Origin: Bursaphelenchus xylophilus
Lineage: Eukaryota; Nematoda; Chromadorea; Rhabditida; Aphelenchoididae
Length of the DNA stretch: 64,000 nucleotides
Assembly (NCBI GenBank): GCA_904066235.2
Contig: CAJFCV020000005.1
Span: 11,279,501-11,343,500 of the forward strand
Direction: 5' to 3'
In this document: positions 34,401-46,400 of the stretch, in pieces
How the letters are laid out: every line of letters begins with the position of its first letter
How positions within the stretch are numbered: position 1 is the first letter of the stretch
The notes under the pieces: model-generated
What the model was told of the DNA's origin: nothing
The model's database searches: none
What the model saw: only the letters and a program-made list of their open reading frames with translations
Position numbers and translations under genes: made by a program

Positions 34401-37400
34401 CATTTTTGCTTCTACGCAGCGACATGGTGCTCTTTATTTTCTCGACAGACTGATACTACGCTTTTTCAAAAGGTGCGGTTCAAAATGCCGTTGGAGAAAA
34501 ATGGTAAACTGCACTGTGCCTCACTAGAGATTTTGAAAAAACAAATCTTACGGTTTTCTGCTGATTCCACAAGTCACATTGATGAACACTTCCTTGTCGT
34601 CATCAAATGCGTTCAAATCCAGCAGCTCGAACCCAACGACAATCTTTTGGTCTAGCAATGCTGAAAACGTAGTCAATGAGATATACTATAGTTCGTTTCT
34701 AAGGTCGCTGGAGTGATTACTGCGACCTTGACGAACAGTCTAGTACAACAACTCCGTCCTACTGCTGAAATTCTATGCGATTACTTACTCTGATTCTCCC
34801 TGGTGACCTTGAACGCGCATCCTCCGTTATTGTGTAGCATATGCTCCCTCAAACTCAATGTTCTTCTCTCTGCACCCGCTTCCAGAGTTCCACCACAAAC
34901 TGCAAATGCCTCCAGGACAAATCCCACTTTGTCCTTTCGTCCACTATCTCCAGATGGGACCGTCGCGTCGTAGGGTGCGCCATGGAAAGTCACGGTAGAT
35001 TCGTTGGTCAGAACGTTGAAAATGACAGACTCCGTGATGTCGTTGCAGATTCTGGAGACTGCGCCTTTGCTCTCGCGATAGGATGAGTAGAGTCTGAACA
35101 AGTGTTATCGATATCTTTTTGTACTAAAGTTTAAACGAAATCTGAGGGTCATCCTTGGCGCGCTTTCTTGTAACAATAACGTAAGAATTTACCTGTCATT
35201 TCTGGCGTATTCTCCGGAATACACCGCCAACCCGCCTTCTATGTACATCAACGCAGAGCTGCATCTAAACGGAGAAAATGATGCTGAGTTTTCGAACTTG
35301 GCATACCTGATGTTCGTCGGGAACCCGAGTTGCGGCGGTCTTCGCTTTCCTGGTGTAACGAAATGCGATAAATTATAGGCCAATGAGAATCCCTTGACTG
35401 TCTCGAACTGCCAAGCGCATTCGATTGCTCTGGGGTACTTTGTCGGGAATCCGGGCGAGGTGATCGTTTGGTTGTGGCCGGGCAGCACTGCAAGTAATCT
35501 GTTTGTCCATTTCGCTTATCTATTCCCGCCCTACACAAAACCCTCAACGAACCTTTGACCTTTCCGGTGCAGGTAAGATCGTTGTCCAGTTTCACGTAGG
35601 TAACAAAGGCTCTGAAGACTGTCCCGTTCCTCGACGTCTTGTACTTGGCGTCCATTCCGAGCCTCATTGCGAGCCGGTTCGTGTGCGAGGTGTAGGTCTT
35701 GTTTTGGCCGATGATACGGCCGCAGTAGCTCCATTGTGGGTAGTCGGTAAAATTGGTCCCAGTGAAGAACTGAAATCCGACGTTATTTAGTTTCTGCGAC
35801 AGGGTTATTAAGTTGTGTTTTCATAACATTTATGAAAATACTATTAGGGTGAACCAAAAATGTTTCCGATGTTTTATATATGACCTCTTCGATTCATATG
35901 CTCACCATAACTCCATTGAGTTCGTCGATTTTGTCGGGGCAAACACCAGTGTTAATCTGCTCCACCGTATGCATCTCCATGACATCCACTTTGATCACAT
36001 ACCCAATTGGTGCGTACATTACCCAGTTGCATTCTCGACGAAGCGACAGATTCGCCGCAACAAAGTCGCTGACGTCCACGCTGAGCTTTGTCGCGTTGCT
36101 ATAGACATAATCGCCACAACCTTCAGTGGACCAGCTCAGCCAAAAATGATTCTCTTTGGCTTGTTTCGTATTGGTGAAGTTGAATTGGAGCTCATTGGAC
36201 TTGGAGAAGATCCGCTGCGGCTCCGCGAAGCCGTTGCAGAACTTGGTGGCCTTCATTTTGTCCGTCGCTTTCCCGTCTTCCGTCCCTTCGACGTGCTCGA
36301 TTTGATCGGTTCGCACGGAGAGGTAGTTGGACATGCACTCCGTGAATCCTCGGGAACGAATTATCATCGAGCCGTCCAAGCGGAACCGATGGAAAATCAC
36401 TTTGATTCGGGAGCCGGGAGCGGTTCTTATCGTCCAGCTGCAGACTCGCGCTTCCTCGGTGGGATAGGGGTAGCCGGGCGATTGAATTGATCCGAATGGC
36501 TTGCTGAGCACGATATTGTTGCAGACTGAAAGTGAAAGGGTAGTCTACTATTTCTTAGTCTGTCGGGAAAATAGCGACCATAATGCCGCTGCGCCGTGTC
36601 GCTGAAGTGAAAAGAAATTTGATTTTGCTGCGACATGTCGCGACATAATTAATCTTTTCGGCGGTGGTGCGATTTTCGATGCGACATAGTGCTCGTTATT
36701 TTCCCGACAGACTGATATTGCTATTTTCATAAAGTGCATGGACATGTGTCATGCACCGTACTATGCACAAAAAGCTCTCATCTTGCACCGGGCGTTTCAC
36801 GTTCTTTTTGTTTTTTGCATGGTGCGGCGAAATATCGCTGCGACGCAAGCAAGCTTCACTTTATGAAAATACCACATTGACGGACCTGATCTCGTGGCAA
36901 AAAATGTACCATTTTGCTTCCGGGAAGTATCAAAAAAAAGTGGCAAAATACCTCCCTCTCCAAGTGAAAAACAAAACCGATTTCAAAAGCGCGCCCGCTC
37001 TTTTTGTGAGGAAAAGGGACGCGCCCTTCAAAATGAAGTTTTTTTCACTTGAAGAGGGAAGCATTTTGCCGCATTTTTGATACTTCCCGGATGCAAAATG
37101 GTACATTTTCTGCCACTGGATCACGTTTGTCACTGTAACATTTTTTTGCCATTTTGAGGCAAAAAGATGAAACTCCAAAACTTACCGGTTACAAATCGTC
37201 CCAAGAAGCCAAACAGCCCTCCGTTGATGGACCCTCCAACCTGGTTGTATTTCACAACTAAGCTATTATCCGATGTAATCAGCGGCTCTGGGGCGACCTC
37301 TCGTTTGCAGTACTTTCGAAGGACGGTCGGGTCGCTCCTTGGCCCCTCGGCCAGATCGATGTAATTGCGGGCGAACGGCTGACAAACACCGTTGTGGTCG

Positions 37401-40400
37401 GCGGAAGCGAGATCGTCCATTTTGTCGATTTGGAAGCGGATCCGGTTCCCCGGCGCCACCGTAATCTCCCACTCACACATCAGCTGGTGTGAGTCGGCCT
37501 TCGGGTATTGGGGAGTGGCGATCTCGCCGGTGTAGCCGCGTATGGATCCGCCGCAACCTAAAGAGGATTTTTTGACAAAATTGGTCGCTTACTTTGTTCG
37601 ATCATTTTGTATTCGATCCGCAATGTTGTATTCCGAGTGCTCTTTACAAGCAGACTGATGAACGCCTGATTTCCTTGGGTTATCAGCTCCGGCACCGGTT
37701 TCGAGTCGCAGAACGAGGAATCCGGCCATAATTGAGGGAATTTCGGCGAATCGGAGTGTCCGCCATTCCTAGAAATGCGCATAAATTTGACAAGGGAAGA
37801 CGCCAAGTGCTACGCTCAGATTTTGATGAAACTTGGCACAAATTTAGAACAATTTTTTTCTAAAATATATTCGAGAATTCTGGATTGCGCTTTGCAGAAA
37901 CAACCGAGGTGGTTTAAAAGGCTCTATTTGGCGACCACGTTGTCCGAACCTCAAGCATCGGTTGTCGTCCCTAAACCTGACGTTCCAGCAGATGTTACTC
38001 CTTTCGCTATATTATTTTTTGAAATATCTCGGCTCTGTGTGCAAAGAGCGATTTAAAACTTGCAGGAATTAATGTGTGGCCTACGCCCAACGCGTGTGCA
38101 AAATTAAAAAAAAAATCTGAACCTCGCACTTGCGATACTTCCCCTGTGAGTGTATTCCACCTACCTCAGCGTAACGACCCCATCCTCACACGGCATGTAG
38201 AAATCGGTGATGTTGAGGTGGATCCGCGCCATTGCTGGTAGCTGAAAGTGAAGTTTTAGGCATTATGTATCACAGTCAGTTGTAAATAATCCGCCAACAT
38301 CTCGTATTTTACCAACTCACCACAATCCTAAAGTTGCACTCCTCAATGTTACCGTAATTCGACCGGTTGAACTCGAGAACTCCGGATTGTTGAGTTAGAG
38401 TGACGTCACAGAAGTTGTGCAGATTCACGACATCATAATGCGCTGTAAATCCGATTCCATTGACCGACCGATCACTGGTGAAAACAACCACCAGCGTCCC
38501 GCTCGCCGAGACGATTGGAGGTGGATTGGCGACGCCACAGTATCTGAAATGATTCGAAAATCTTCCCGGGCCCTTAATATCAGTCTGTCGGGAAAAAAAT
38601 GATAAAAATGTCGCATCGAAAATCGCCGTGAAAAATGAATTGTGTCGTGGCAAAATCGGATTGCTTTCACTTCACCGACGAGACTTGTTGCAGCGACATT
38701 TTTCTCATTATTTTCGACAGACTGATGCTAAAATTTTTGCATAAAGTGCGTAGACATTTTTTCGCCTTTTCCCGCGAACGCACAGTTTTTCCTTTCTTTC
38801 TTTCATGCACCGTGCGTGTTGCTGTTTTTCGCACAGTGCAAACTGGAAAAAGCGGTTCGCACTGTGCGAATGAATCGTCAAAATCGTAGTGACGTAGTTG
38901 GAGAAAACCTTCGTCTCAGCGATATTTTGGTGCACTGTGCAAAAACTAAAAGCGCACGGTGCGAATTGAGGCTTGCACTGTGCATTTTGTCTCGCGACAA
39001 AAAGTCTACGCACTTTATGAAAATCTCAGTCTGTCGGGAAAATAATGGGTGCACTGTCGCTATCGCGTCGCTGAAGTGAAAAGCAATATGACTTTGTCGC
39101 GACAGAATTAATTTTCTCTGCGGCGATGCGATTTGTGGTGTGACAGAGTGCTCATTATTTTCCCGACAGACTATTAGTATTTCACTTGCCTTCCCAGTAA
39201 TTTCCCATGTTTCTTCTCATTCTGGTATGTGTCGTAGATCTCAACGGCATCGAAGCCGCAATCCAGCCGACTAGCCACATTTTCCACATCAAAATCGTCA
39301 AAGGTTAGCCGAACCGCTTGTCGTCCTTTGGTCTTTATCGTGTAGATGCAATACATATGATTCGGGTATTTATTCGGATAATTCGGGGACTTGATCACCC
39401 CGCTTTTGCCATGATAATATCCACCACAGCCCTTCTCCTCCACCGTGTATGAGAACAGGAAGCCGGTGTTGTTGGCGGATCCTGAGGTGCTGTAGGTGAT
39501 CTGAACGCCAGACGTCCCGCTGACGATTAATTCGCCGCTCGGCGCCACGAACGGATATCTGGCGCAGTGATAGCGACGGTTCAGCGATGCGTCCGAGGTA
39601 TGACCGCCACTCAGCTAAACAGCGACATGGCAATTCTCTACTATTTTCAAGTCAAACTCACCTCAATATAGTCATCATATCCCGCCAGACTCGAGTCGTT
39701 CGAGCTCTGCAGTTGAAGACATCCCACGGAGAAGCCGGGGAGCCCAATGTAATCGAACTTCAACTTTACAATAGCCGAACTGGGCGCGTGAATATTGTAG
39801 GTACAGGTGAATGGCTCATGATGACGGACTCTCAAATTCGGCGATCGCACGATTCCGGTGGGATTACTGTAGCTGTGGTAACAAGAGGCCTTGTACAGCA
39901 TCTTGAAGCCTTTTCCCGAGTATTGCGAATCACTGTGGAATTCCAGCTGAAAGAAAGAGGTGATCAAGCACCAAGTATATCTGGCGCTAGGTCTTTTCGA
40001 GTCGACGACAGTTCGGGTCGACTATACCTTGGGTTGCCTTTATTTGTTGTTGTATTCATTGCGAAGGCTTGGAGAATGTTTATTTAGAAGAAATATTAAG
40101 ATTGACCGGCTCCTAGAAGAGTTTATCCCTATTTTGAGATGTTTTACATTTATTACTGCCAGGGCGCAGCTGAACAAAAGTTCTGGGGGGAGGGACGTCG
40201 GGCAAGTTGCGTAAAAAAATATGGTCAGTTCCTTGCCACCCCTTACCATTTTTTTCGTTCGGCCTCGGCCTGGGAAAGGGTACCCTTTTTGGGCCAATTT
40301 TTATGCCTTTTCGAAAGCCCAGCGTCAAGGAAACAAGATTAGCAGTAACCAAAATTAGAAAAGGCGGATATTACAGGGTGACCCAAAATAACGGAGACAA

Positions 40401-43400
40401 ATTTTTGAAGGTCCCACCACGAAAACCGGGCGTTAGAGAAACATAAGCGACAGCGGGAAATATTCTATAACACCTTCTCTATAATCCACGAAAGTTTGGG
40501 GGAATCATCATGTCGCAGTAAAAAGTTGCAGCTTAACAAATATGCCTTGCGCCGTTTTTTTGGCCTTCAAGTTTGGTTCCCTTGTGTTGTGTAAAGCCTG
40601 GCATTACTACAGCCGCAGAAATGGCAAGATCTTTTGTTTTGTTAGACTACTATGTCCCTAAGAAAGCAGTTGCGTAGGTTTTTGGGCTACGGTTTTTATT
40701 TCTACGGTGGTACCGATCTCAACATTGAAGATCGCCATTTTTCCCAAATTTTTTCCATAAAAAATTCAGTTTTTTTCGAATTAAGCTAAAACCGCTAGTA
40801 CGTGTTCTATTCATAAATACAATGATTCTGAAAAAATCTGTGATTGCGTGCTGGTTGCAACAGCTTTTCCTTAACAAGTTTATTGCCCAGAACTTCCTCG
40901 TGGCACGCGGCTTTGAGAAAGATGGGTTATCGATAACAGAATGACATGATAGATAAAAATGGCGCATTATGCTCCTGTACACTTATGAATACGACTCTTG
41001 AGCATCAGCCTAGGGCACTTTCGGTCTTTATGTGTCACCGACTCGACCGGTATTCCGCCTAAGGCAAAAATAAGGCAGAATTCTAGTGATTACCAAATAG
41101 CATTCCGTATCAGTTACAAAATCTTTCTCTTTTGCTTTTGTGGTGTTCCTTTAATCATGTTCTAGTAACTCATATTACATTTTGCCTTATCTAACATTTA
41201 AACTCCTTGTTGCGCTTACATTTTCAAAAAAGGCCGATTTTTGCACTTCAAGTGCCTGAAAATACTCGGCTGTAACTTTTGAACCATCGATAGTTAAGCT
41301 TAGTATGATAGCTCATTTTAAAGGTCTTATTATGATAATTAATAACTGTAAATCTCAAACTATCCCGAGTTTTCTTTTTTGAGTAAGGCAGCTTTCTTGT
41401 AAAAAGACCCCACGGGCAGAAGGGTCCGAGTCAACCGGATATATTCATGTCGTTCAAGACAGAAGAGCGTCGTACAACAAAACTACCGGTAAATAAAACT
41501 ACCCTAACGTGGTACTGTAATATAAATAAGGAGTCACTCATGAATCTTAATAAGTCGCAGAAAAAACGGGAAATCTTTTGTCTCCGTTATTTTGGGTCAC
41601 CCTGTATAAGTCTCCGCCAAATCTTCGCCGAGAACCCAGTGGCACGAGACTGTTTTTTTCCACGCATCGTATGTCCTCCTAAACATTTTTTGGCAGGGTT
41701 CAGGCCTGCCCTACGCCTATCAACTGATTTTGCGTAGACCCTAATGTGGTCAACCCGAAAAGACGAGACGCGGTATATCTCACCTTGAACTCGTCAAAGA
41801 AGTGCAGCTGAACCGGTAGTCGATTTCCATTGCAATGCTTGGTAATGTCGTCGAATTCGATGAAATCCCCCGGACAATAAATGTCATCGTCAACAGTGCC
41901 ATCTGGAACGGGCTCATTGCTTCCTCGGACATCAAATTCCACCACATCCATGGTGAACATGTTCAAGTCCGTGTCGGAGAGCGTTTCATTCGGGTCTTTC
42001 CTCAACTTGAACTCCCACACACACATCAGGTCGGGCGGATAAGCGTGCCCAAAATTGGGGGTTTGAATGAAGCCGACTGGATTCGTTTGGGCGTTTATAA
42101 CACCTCCGCAGTCGGTGGTTTCTGGAAATGTCATCGTTTTTAGAAAACAGCGAATTTTTCTTACTCGGAACTCCCTTGAAGCTGACCATAAAGTAGATCC
42201 CGCATCTTGGCGCATCGTCGGTGTTGTTCGTGGAAGATGTTGACAATTTACAGTCTCGAAGAGTCTCTTCGCTCGCCATGTAGCTGTCGTAGGTGAATTG
42301 AAGACTGGCATGATTGGTGGAGAAGCGTTTGACGTACGGTTGCTCAACGTCCGCGCAGATTTCGCCCATCTGCACATTCTGGTCAATCAAGCCGCTGTCG
42401 TAGAACTGAAATTGTGACAGTAGGCCTGCAGAAAACTTGGAAACTTTGTAACCGAAAAGGTGCCGAAAAAGGCGAAATTTTTTCAACTTCCCGAAGATAC
42501 AAAACCCCGAAAATAAAATTATTTAAAAAAAAATGAAAAAATAGGTGTGACATTTTATATGATAAAAATTTTTTTACCCTGTATTTCCATCTTGAAAAAA
42601 CAGTTTCGTCGTATAACATGTCCCACCTACTTTTTGATTTTAGAAGAAAAATTTTTCATCGTATAACATGTCACCATTTATTTAACGTTTCTTTAATTTT
42701 TTTTTAAATGGGACCTCTTCGTTTTTGGGGCCCTTTTTTCGATTTCACAAAGAATCCGATATCCCAAAAATAAAATTACAAAATGAAAAATAGGTGTGAC
42801 ATTTTACATGGCAAAAAATTTTTTACCCTCTACTTTCATTTTGAAAAAACAAATTTCATCGTATAACATGTCCCACCCATTTTTTGATTTTTGCAGAAAA
42901 CTTTTTATCGTATAACATGTCATCCTTTATTTAAATTTTTTTAAAAAATTTTTTAAAATGGGGCCTCTTCGTTTTTGGTGCCCCTTCGGTCGAGTGACCT
43001 CTTCGTTTTGAGGCCTCTTCGTTTCGAAGCCTCTTCGGCTTCAATCAGATACTTTAGCGATGCTTTTCTCAACCTGTTTTTTTAATGAAACTCACTCTCA
43101 ACGAATTTACTGTGCAATTCACTTCAGCCCCTGTAGCAGTAATCATTTTCTCCACGGTCACCTCAATCAGCTGATCATTTGGCGCATCCAAAAACCACTG
43201 ACACTCCTCCCACGCTTTGCTGCTCTTGAAGCTGAACGGACTATTGCTCACATCCAGTCTGCCGCCGCAAATCGGCTCCACGGCCTGCCAATGGACGGTC
43301 GCTTGGAGCGTATCGTTTGGGGTGGGGACGAAGAAGATCACATGAAGATGACTGTTCTTTGTGTAGTACGGCGAGGTTTTTGTGGGAAGTTGGTAGCGCC

Positions 43401-46400
43401 AACTGTTCGTGGCGTCCTTTAATTTCACTTCCACCGCGTGGATGTTGTCGAAGCCCGGGTCCAAATCGGAATGCGTGTAATTGGTTACCCAGACCTTCAG
43501 AATCTTTCGCGTATCTCGCGACTTCATCGTCAGCGTGCAGACTTCGGAATTGTAGAATGGAAGAGTCATCGTGTAGTTCCCACTGTCCTGGATGAACTCC
43601 ATTCCGCAAGTGTCTGGGGGGATTATAACGCCTAAAAGATTTGCTGTGGAGCTCTACGTTATTAGTCCGCTCGTGTAGCGAACGGACCATTACAGTGGGG
43701 GACTTGATTCAGTCGCAAAAAACGTAGCATTCGCATCCAGGAACTATCAAAAAACGTGGCAAAATGGTTCCCTTTTCAAGTGAAAAAACTCGGATTTCAA
43801 AAGCGCGCCCGCTCTTTTTGTGAGGGAAAGGCCGCGCCCTTCAAAACGAAGTTTTTTTCACTTGGAGAAGGAAGTATTTTGCCACATTTTTAATGCTTCC
43901 CGGATGCAAAATAGTAGGACCAGCGGCACCCCGATGGTCCGTCAATCCAAGCCTATTCTCGACCGATTCCCAGAGTTTCCCATGATCAACCGCTCTACGT
44001 GACAATCCGTTCCGACCGCTCGACTTCGCGCCATTCGGTGAATCTCATTCTTTCAATTGGACCCTCCGGCTCGCTGGACGGTCGACCCCTTTCGTCCTCC
44101 TCCGACTACCCGAGACCATCAACGTTGTTGTTGTATTGTGCGCTATCGTGACGTTTGCTGGATAAATATACTTGCTATATCCCAGTTGGCTATTGTAACG
44201 TCGATCCGGGCCTTATTCCCCGTTGATCTTATCTAATTGCCCTCTACCTTCCGTAGACTAGGCACTACTAAATGCTTCGTTTTTTTCCACTGGATCAGGT
44301 CCGCCATTGTAGCTGAAGAGAAAAGTACTGCACTTTACCTTTCTGTGGGATGATTCCACACGAAGTCGTGAACCCATTCGGACACACACAATAGGCATCA
44401 TTCTCATTCCGATGGCAAGTCCCAACTTCTCCACAAAAATCCGGCTCGTTGTAGCACTTGTCCTCGAATTCGCATTTGTCCCCATGGAAGCCGGGTGCGC
44501 AGAAGCAGTTGGCATGCGTTTCGTTGATCTTCTGACAAGTCGCGCCGTTCTCGCAGACGCTGCAACGTCCACTTCCATAGTAGTAGGTCCGATGACACTC
44601 CGTATCCTTCAACCCACTGCCAATGGGCTTGTCTTCCGGACAAAGACAGCCTTCGTTGGGCTCTTCGATGCAGGTCGCCTCTTCGTTGCACGGATTGTTC
44701 GCGCAGAACTCAATCTTTTTGCAGTAGAACCCGTCGCCCTCGTAGCCGGCGGGGCAAGCGGCACACGAAAACGAGCCTTTCGTATTGATACATTCGACTC
44801 GGGGGTTCTGCGAACACGGGTCGGAATAGCACTCGTTAATGTCCTCACAGGTGATTCCGTCTCCTAAAAAGGCCGATTTAAAATGCTTTTTAAAATTACA
44901 TGCTGTTTTTACATTAGTTTACCGAAAAATACCAGTTTGTCGGGAAAATAATGAGCACCCTATCGCACCGAAAATTGCATCGCAAAAAGTGGAAAAATGC
45001 ACTGTGCGCCACGAAAAAAGTCTACGCATTTTTGAAAGGCGTATTTTCAGTCTGTCGGGAAAATAATGAGCACCCTATCGCATCGAAAATTGCATCGCCG
45101 AAGAGAAAATGAATTGTCTTGCAAAATCAAGTTTCGTTTCACTTCAGCGACGAGATAGGCGCAGCGACTTTGCGATCATTATTTTGCCGACAGTCTGATA
45201 CTATATTACGTATATTTACGTTAAAATATCTTGCTTTCGCCTCCTTCCCCCTTTCCTTTTTGCAAGAAAGAGAGATTTCTCTCCCTGGCTCTTTGGTTCC
45301 AAATAGTCGAGTGGTTAGTGCGCGCGCTTCCCACTCGAACCCCCGCGAGTTCGATTTCGGTTGCCGATGAAGACAAAAAGACGCTGATTCCGCCCACAAA
45401 TGGCTAACAAAGTAGCTGGGCGCCCGCGTCTGGCGAAAGGTTCGGGCCGTGTTTGTGGGAACCATGATAAAGATTATGAGATTCGAGGCATCTTTTCGGT
45501 TTTTTTGGGGAAACGGAAATCTATTTTGGGGAAGTAGGTTTGATTATTATTCTGTTGGGAAAATAATGAGCAAAATGTCGATGTGACAACCGCGTCGCTG
45601 AAGTGAAAAAAGCAATTTGATTTTGTCGCGGCGCAATTCATTTTCTCGACGGCGATGCAATTTTCGATGCGACAGAGATGCTCATTATTTTCCCGACAAA
45701 CTGATACTACGCGTTTTCAAAAGTGCGCAGACTTTTGCTTTTTTCGTGGCGCACAGTGCATTTTTCCACTTTTTGCACGGATTTTTTTTGCGCTACATCG
45801 CGCGCGATTCCCATTGTTCGCAAGCGACAAAACATTTCTTCGAAGTGCGACAGAATTTGAAGACCGAGGAGCCGCAGAAAAAATCCCAGGACCTTTTGCC
45901 ACGAGAATCAAAACGAAACGGCCGTATCGAAAAAATAGTGATTTTTTGGTTGCAACGATTTTCTAGCGCTGAATCTGGAGTGTTTTAAGACTTCGAACAT
46001 AAAAAAAAATGTTAGTCTTTTTGATGCCTTTTGATAAAATTTTCCCTTACTACCCAATAAATCCCTCCAAAAACCCCCGCAACTTACCATAGAATCCTTT
46101 AGGGCATCCAGTACACTTAAAGCCTCCAGGCAAATTCAAACACTCATTTCCATAGCCTTTGAAGCATGGCGTGTGCTCTCCCGCACATTCGTCGATATCA
46201 ATGCACAATGGCTGCATGATATCCTCGTTCGATCTGTAGCCATAATCACAAACACATTTGTAGGGCGCCGCTCCCGCATACGACGGGGTAATGGACACAC
46301 AATGACCGTGCTCTCCGCAGAGGCCGGTGCTCGTGGCGGTGCACTCGCCCGACTTCTCCTGACAATGCGAGCCGTAGGTGTTGGGAGGGCATTTGCAGGT

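Larger units (their letters stand above)
29698..34660 (-). other. CUBN: Cubilin block 3: CUB modules, exons 19-33
   Basis: Exons 34552-34660, 34123-34247, 33969-34080, 33803-33920, 33242-33520, 32882-33137, 32654-32819, 32448-32590, 32198-32409, 31914-32163, 31558-31848, 31352-31490, 30851-31286, 30108-30504, 29698-30006. Exon 23 carries an acidic/proline insert ([15 protein letters not shown]). Modules include [28 protein letters not shown] with SPNFP, and [14 protein letters not shown]. The intron between exons 27 and 28 is only 34 nt. Exon 25 has a possible 11-nt cassette upstream that I rejected because it breaks the frame. Confidence 0.8.
34789..43631 (-). other. CUBN: Cubilin block 2: CUB modules, exons 5-18
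   Basis: Exons 43096-43631, 42165-42405, 41784-42121, 39662-39946, 39190-39614, 38321-38543, 38165-38241, 37593-37768, 37186-37557, 35906-36525, 35553-35769, 35307-35487, 35193-35264, 34789-35093. Typical module starts seen: [91 protein letters not shown]. Exon 9 ends at a GC donor (GGAAG|GCAAGT), needed to restore GRYCG with exon 10. The 42-nt intron between exons 16 and 17 is a multiple of three without a stop, so retention is possible. Confidence 0.82.

Noticed and set aside
35813..36490. 225-residue plus-strand frame
   Set aside because: It is antisense to cubilin exon 14, whose CUB reading is clear.
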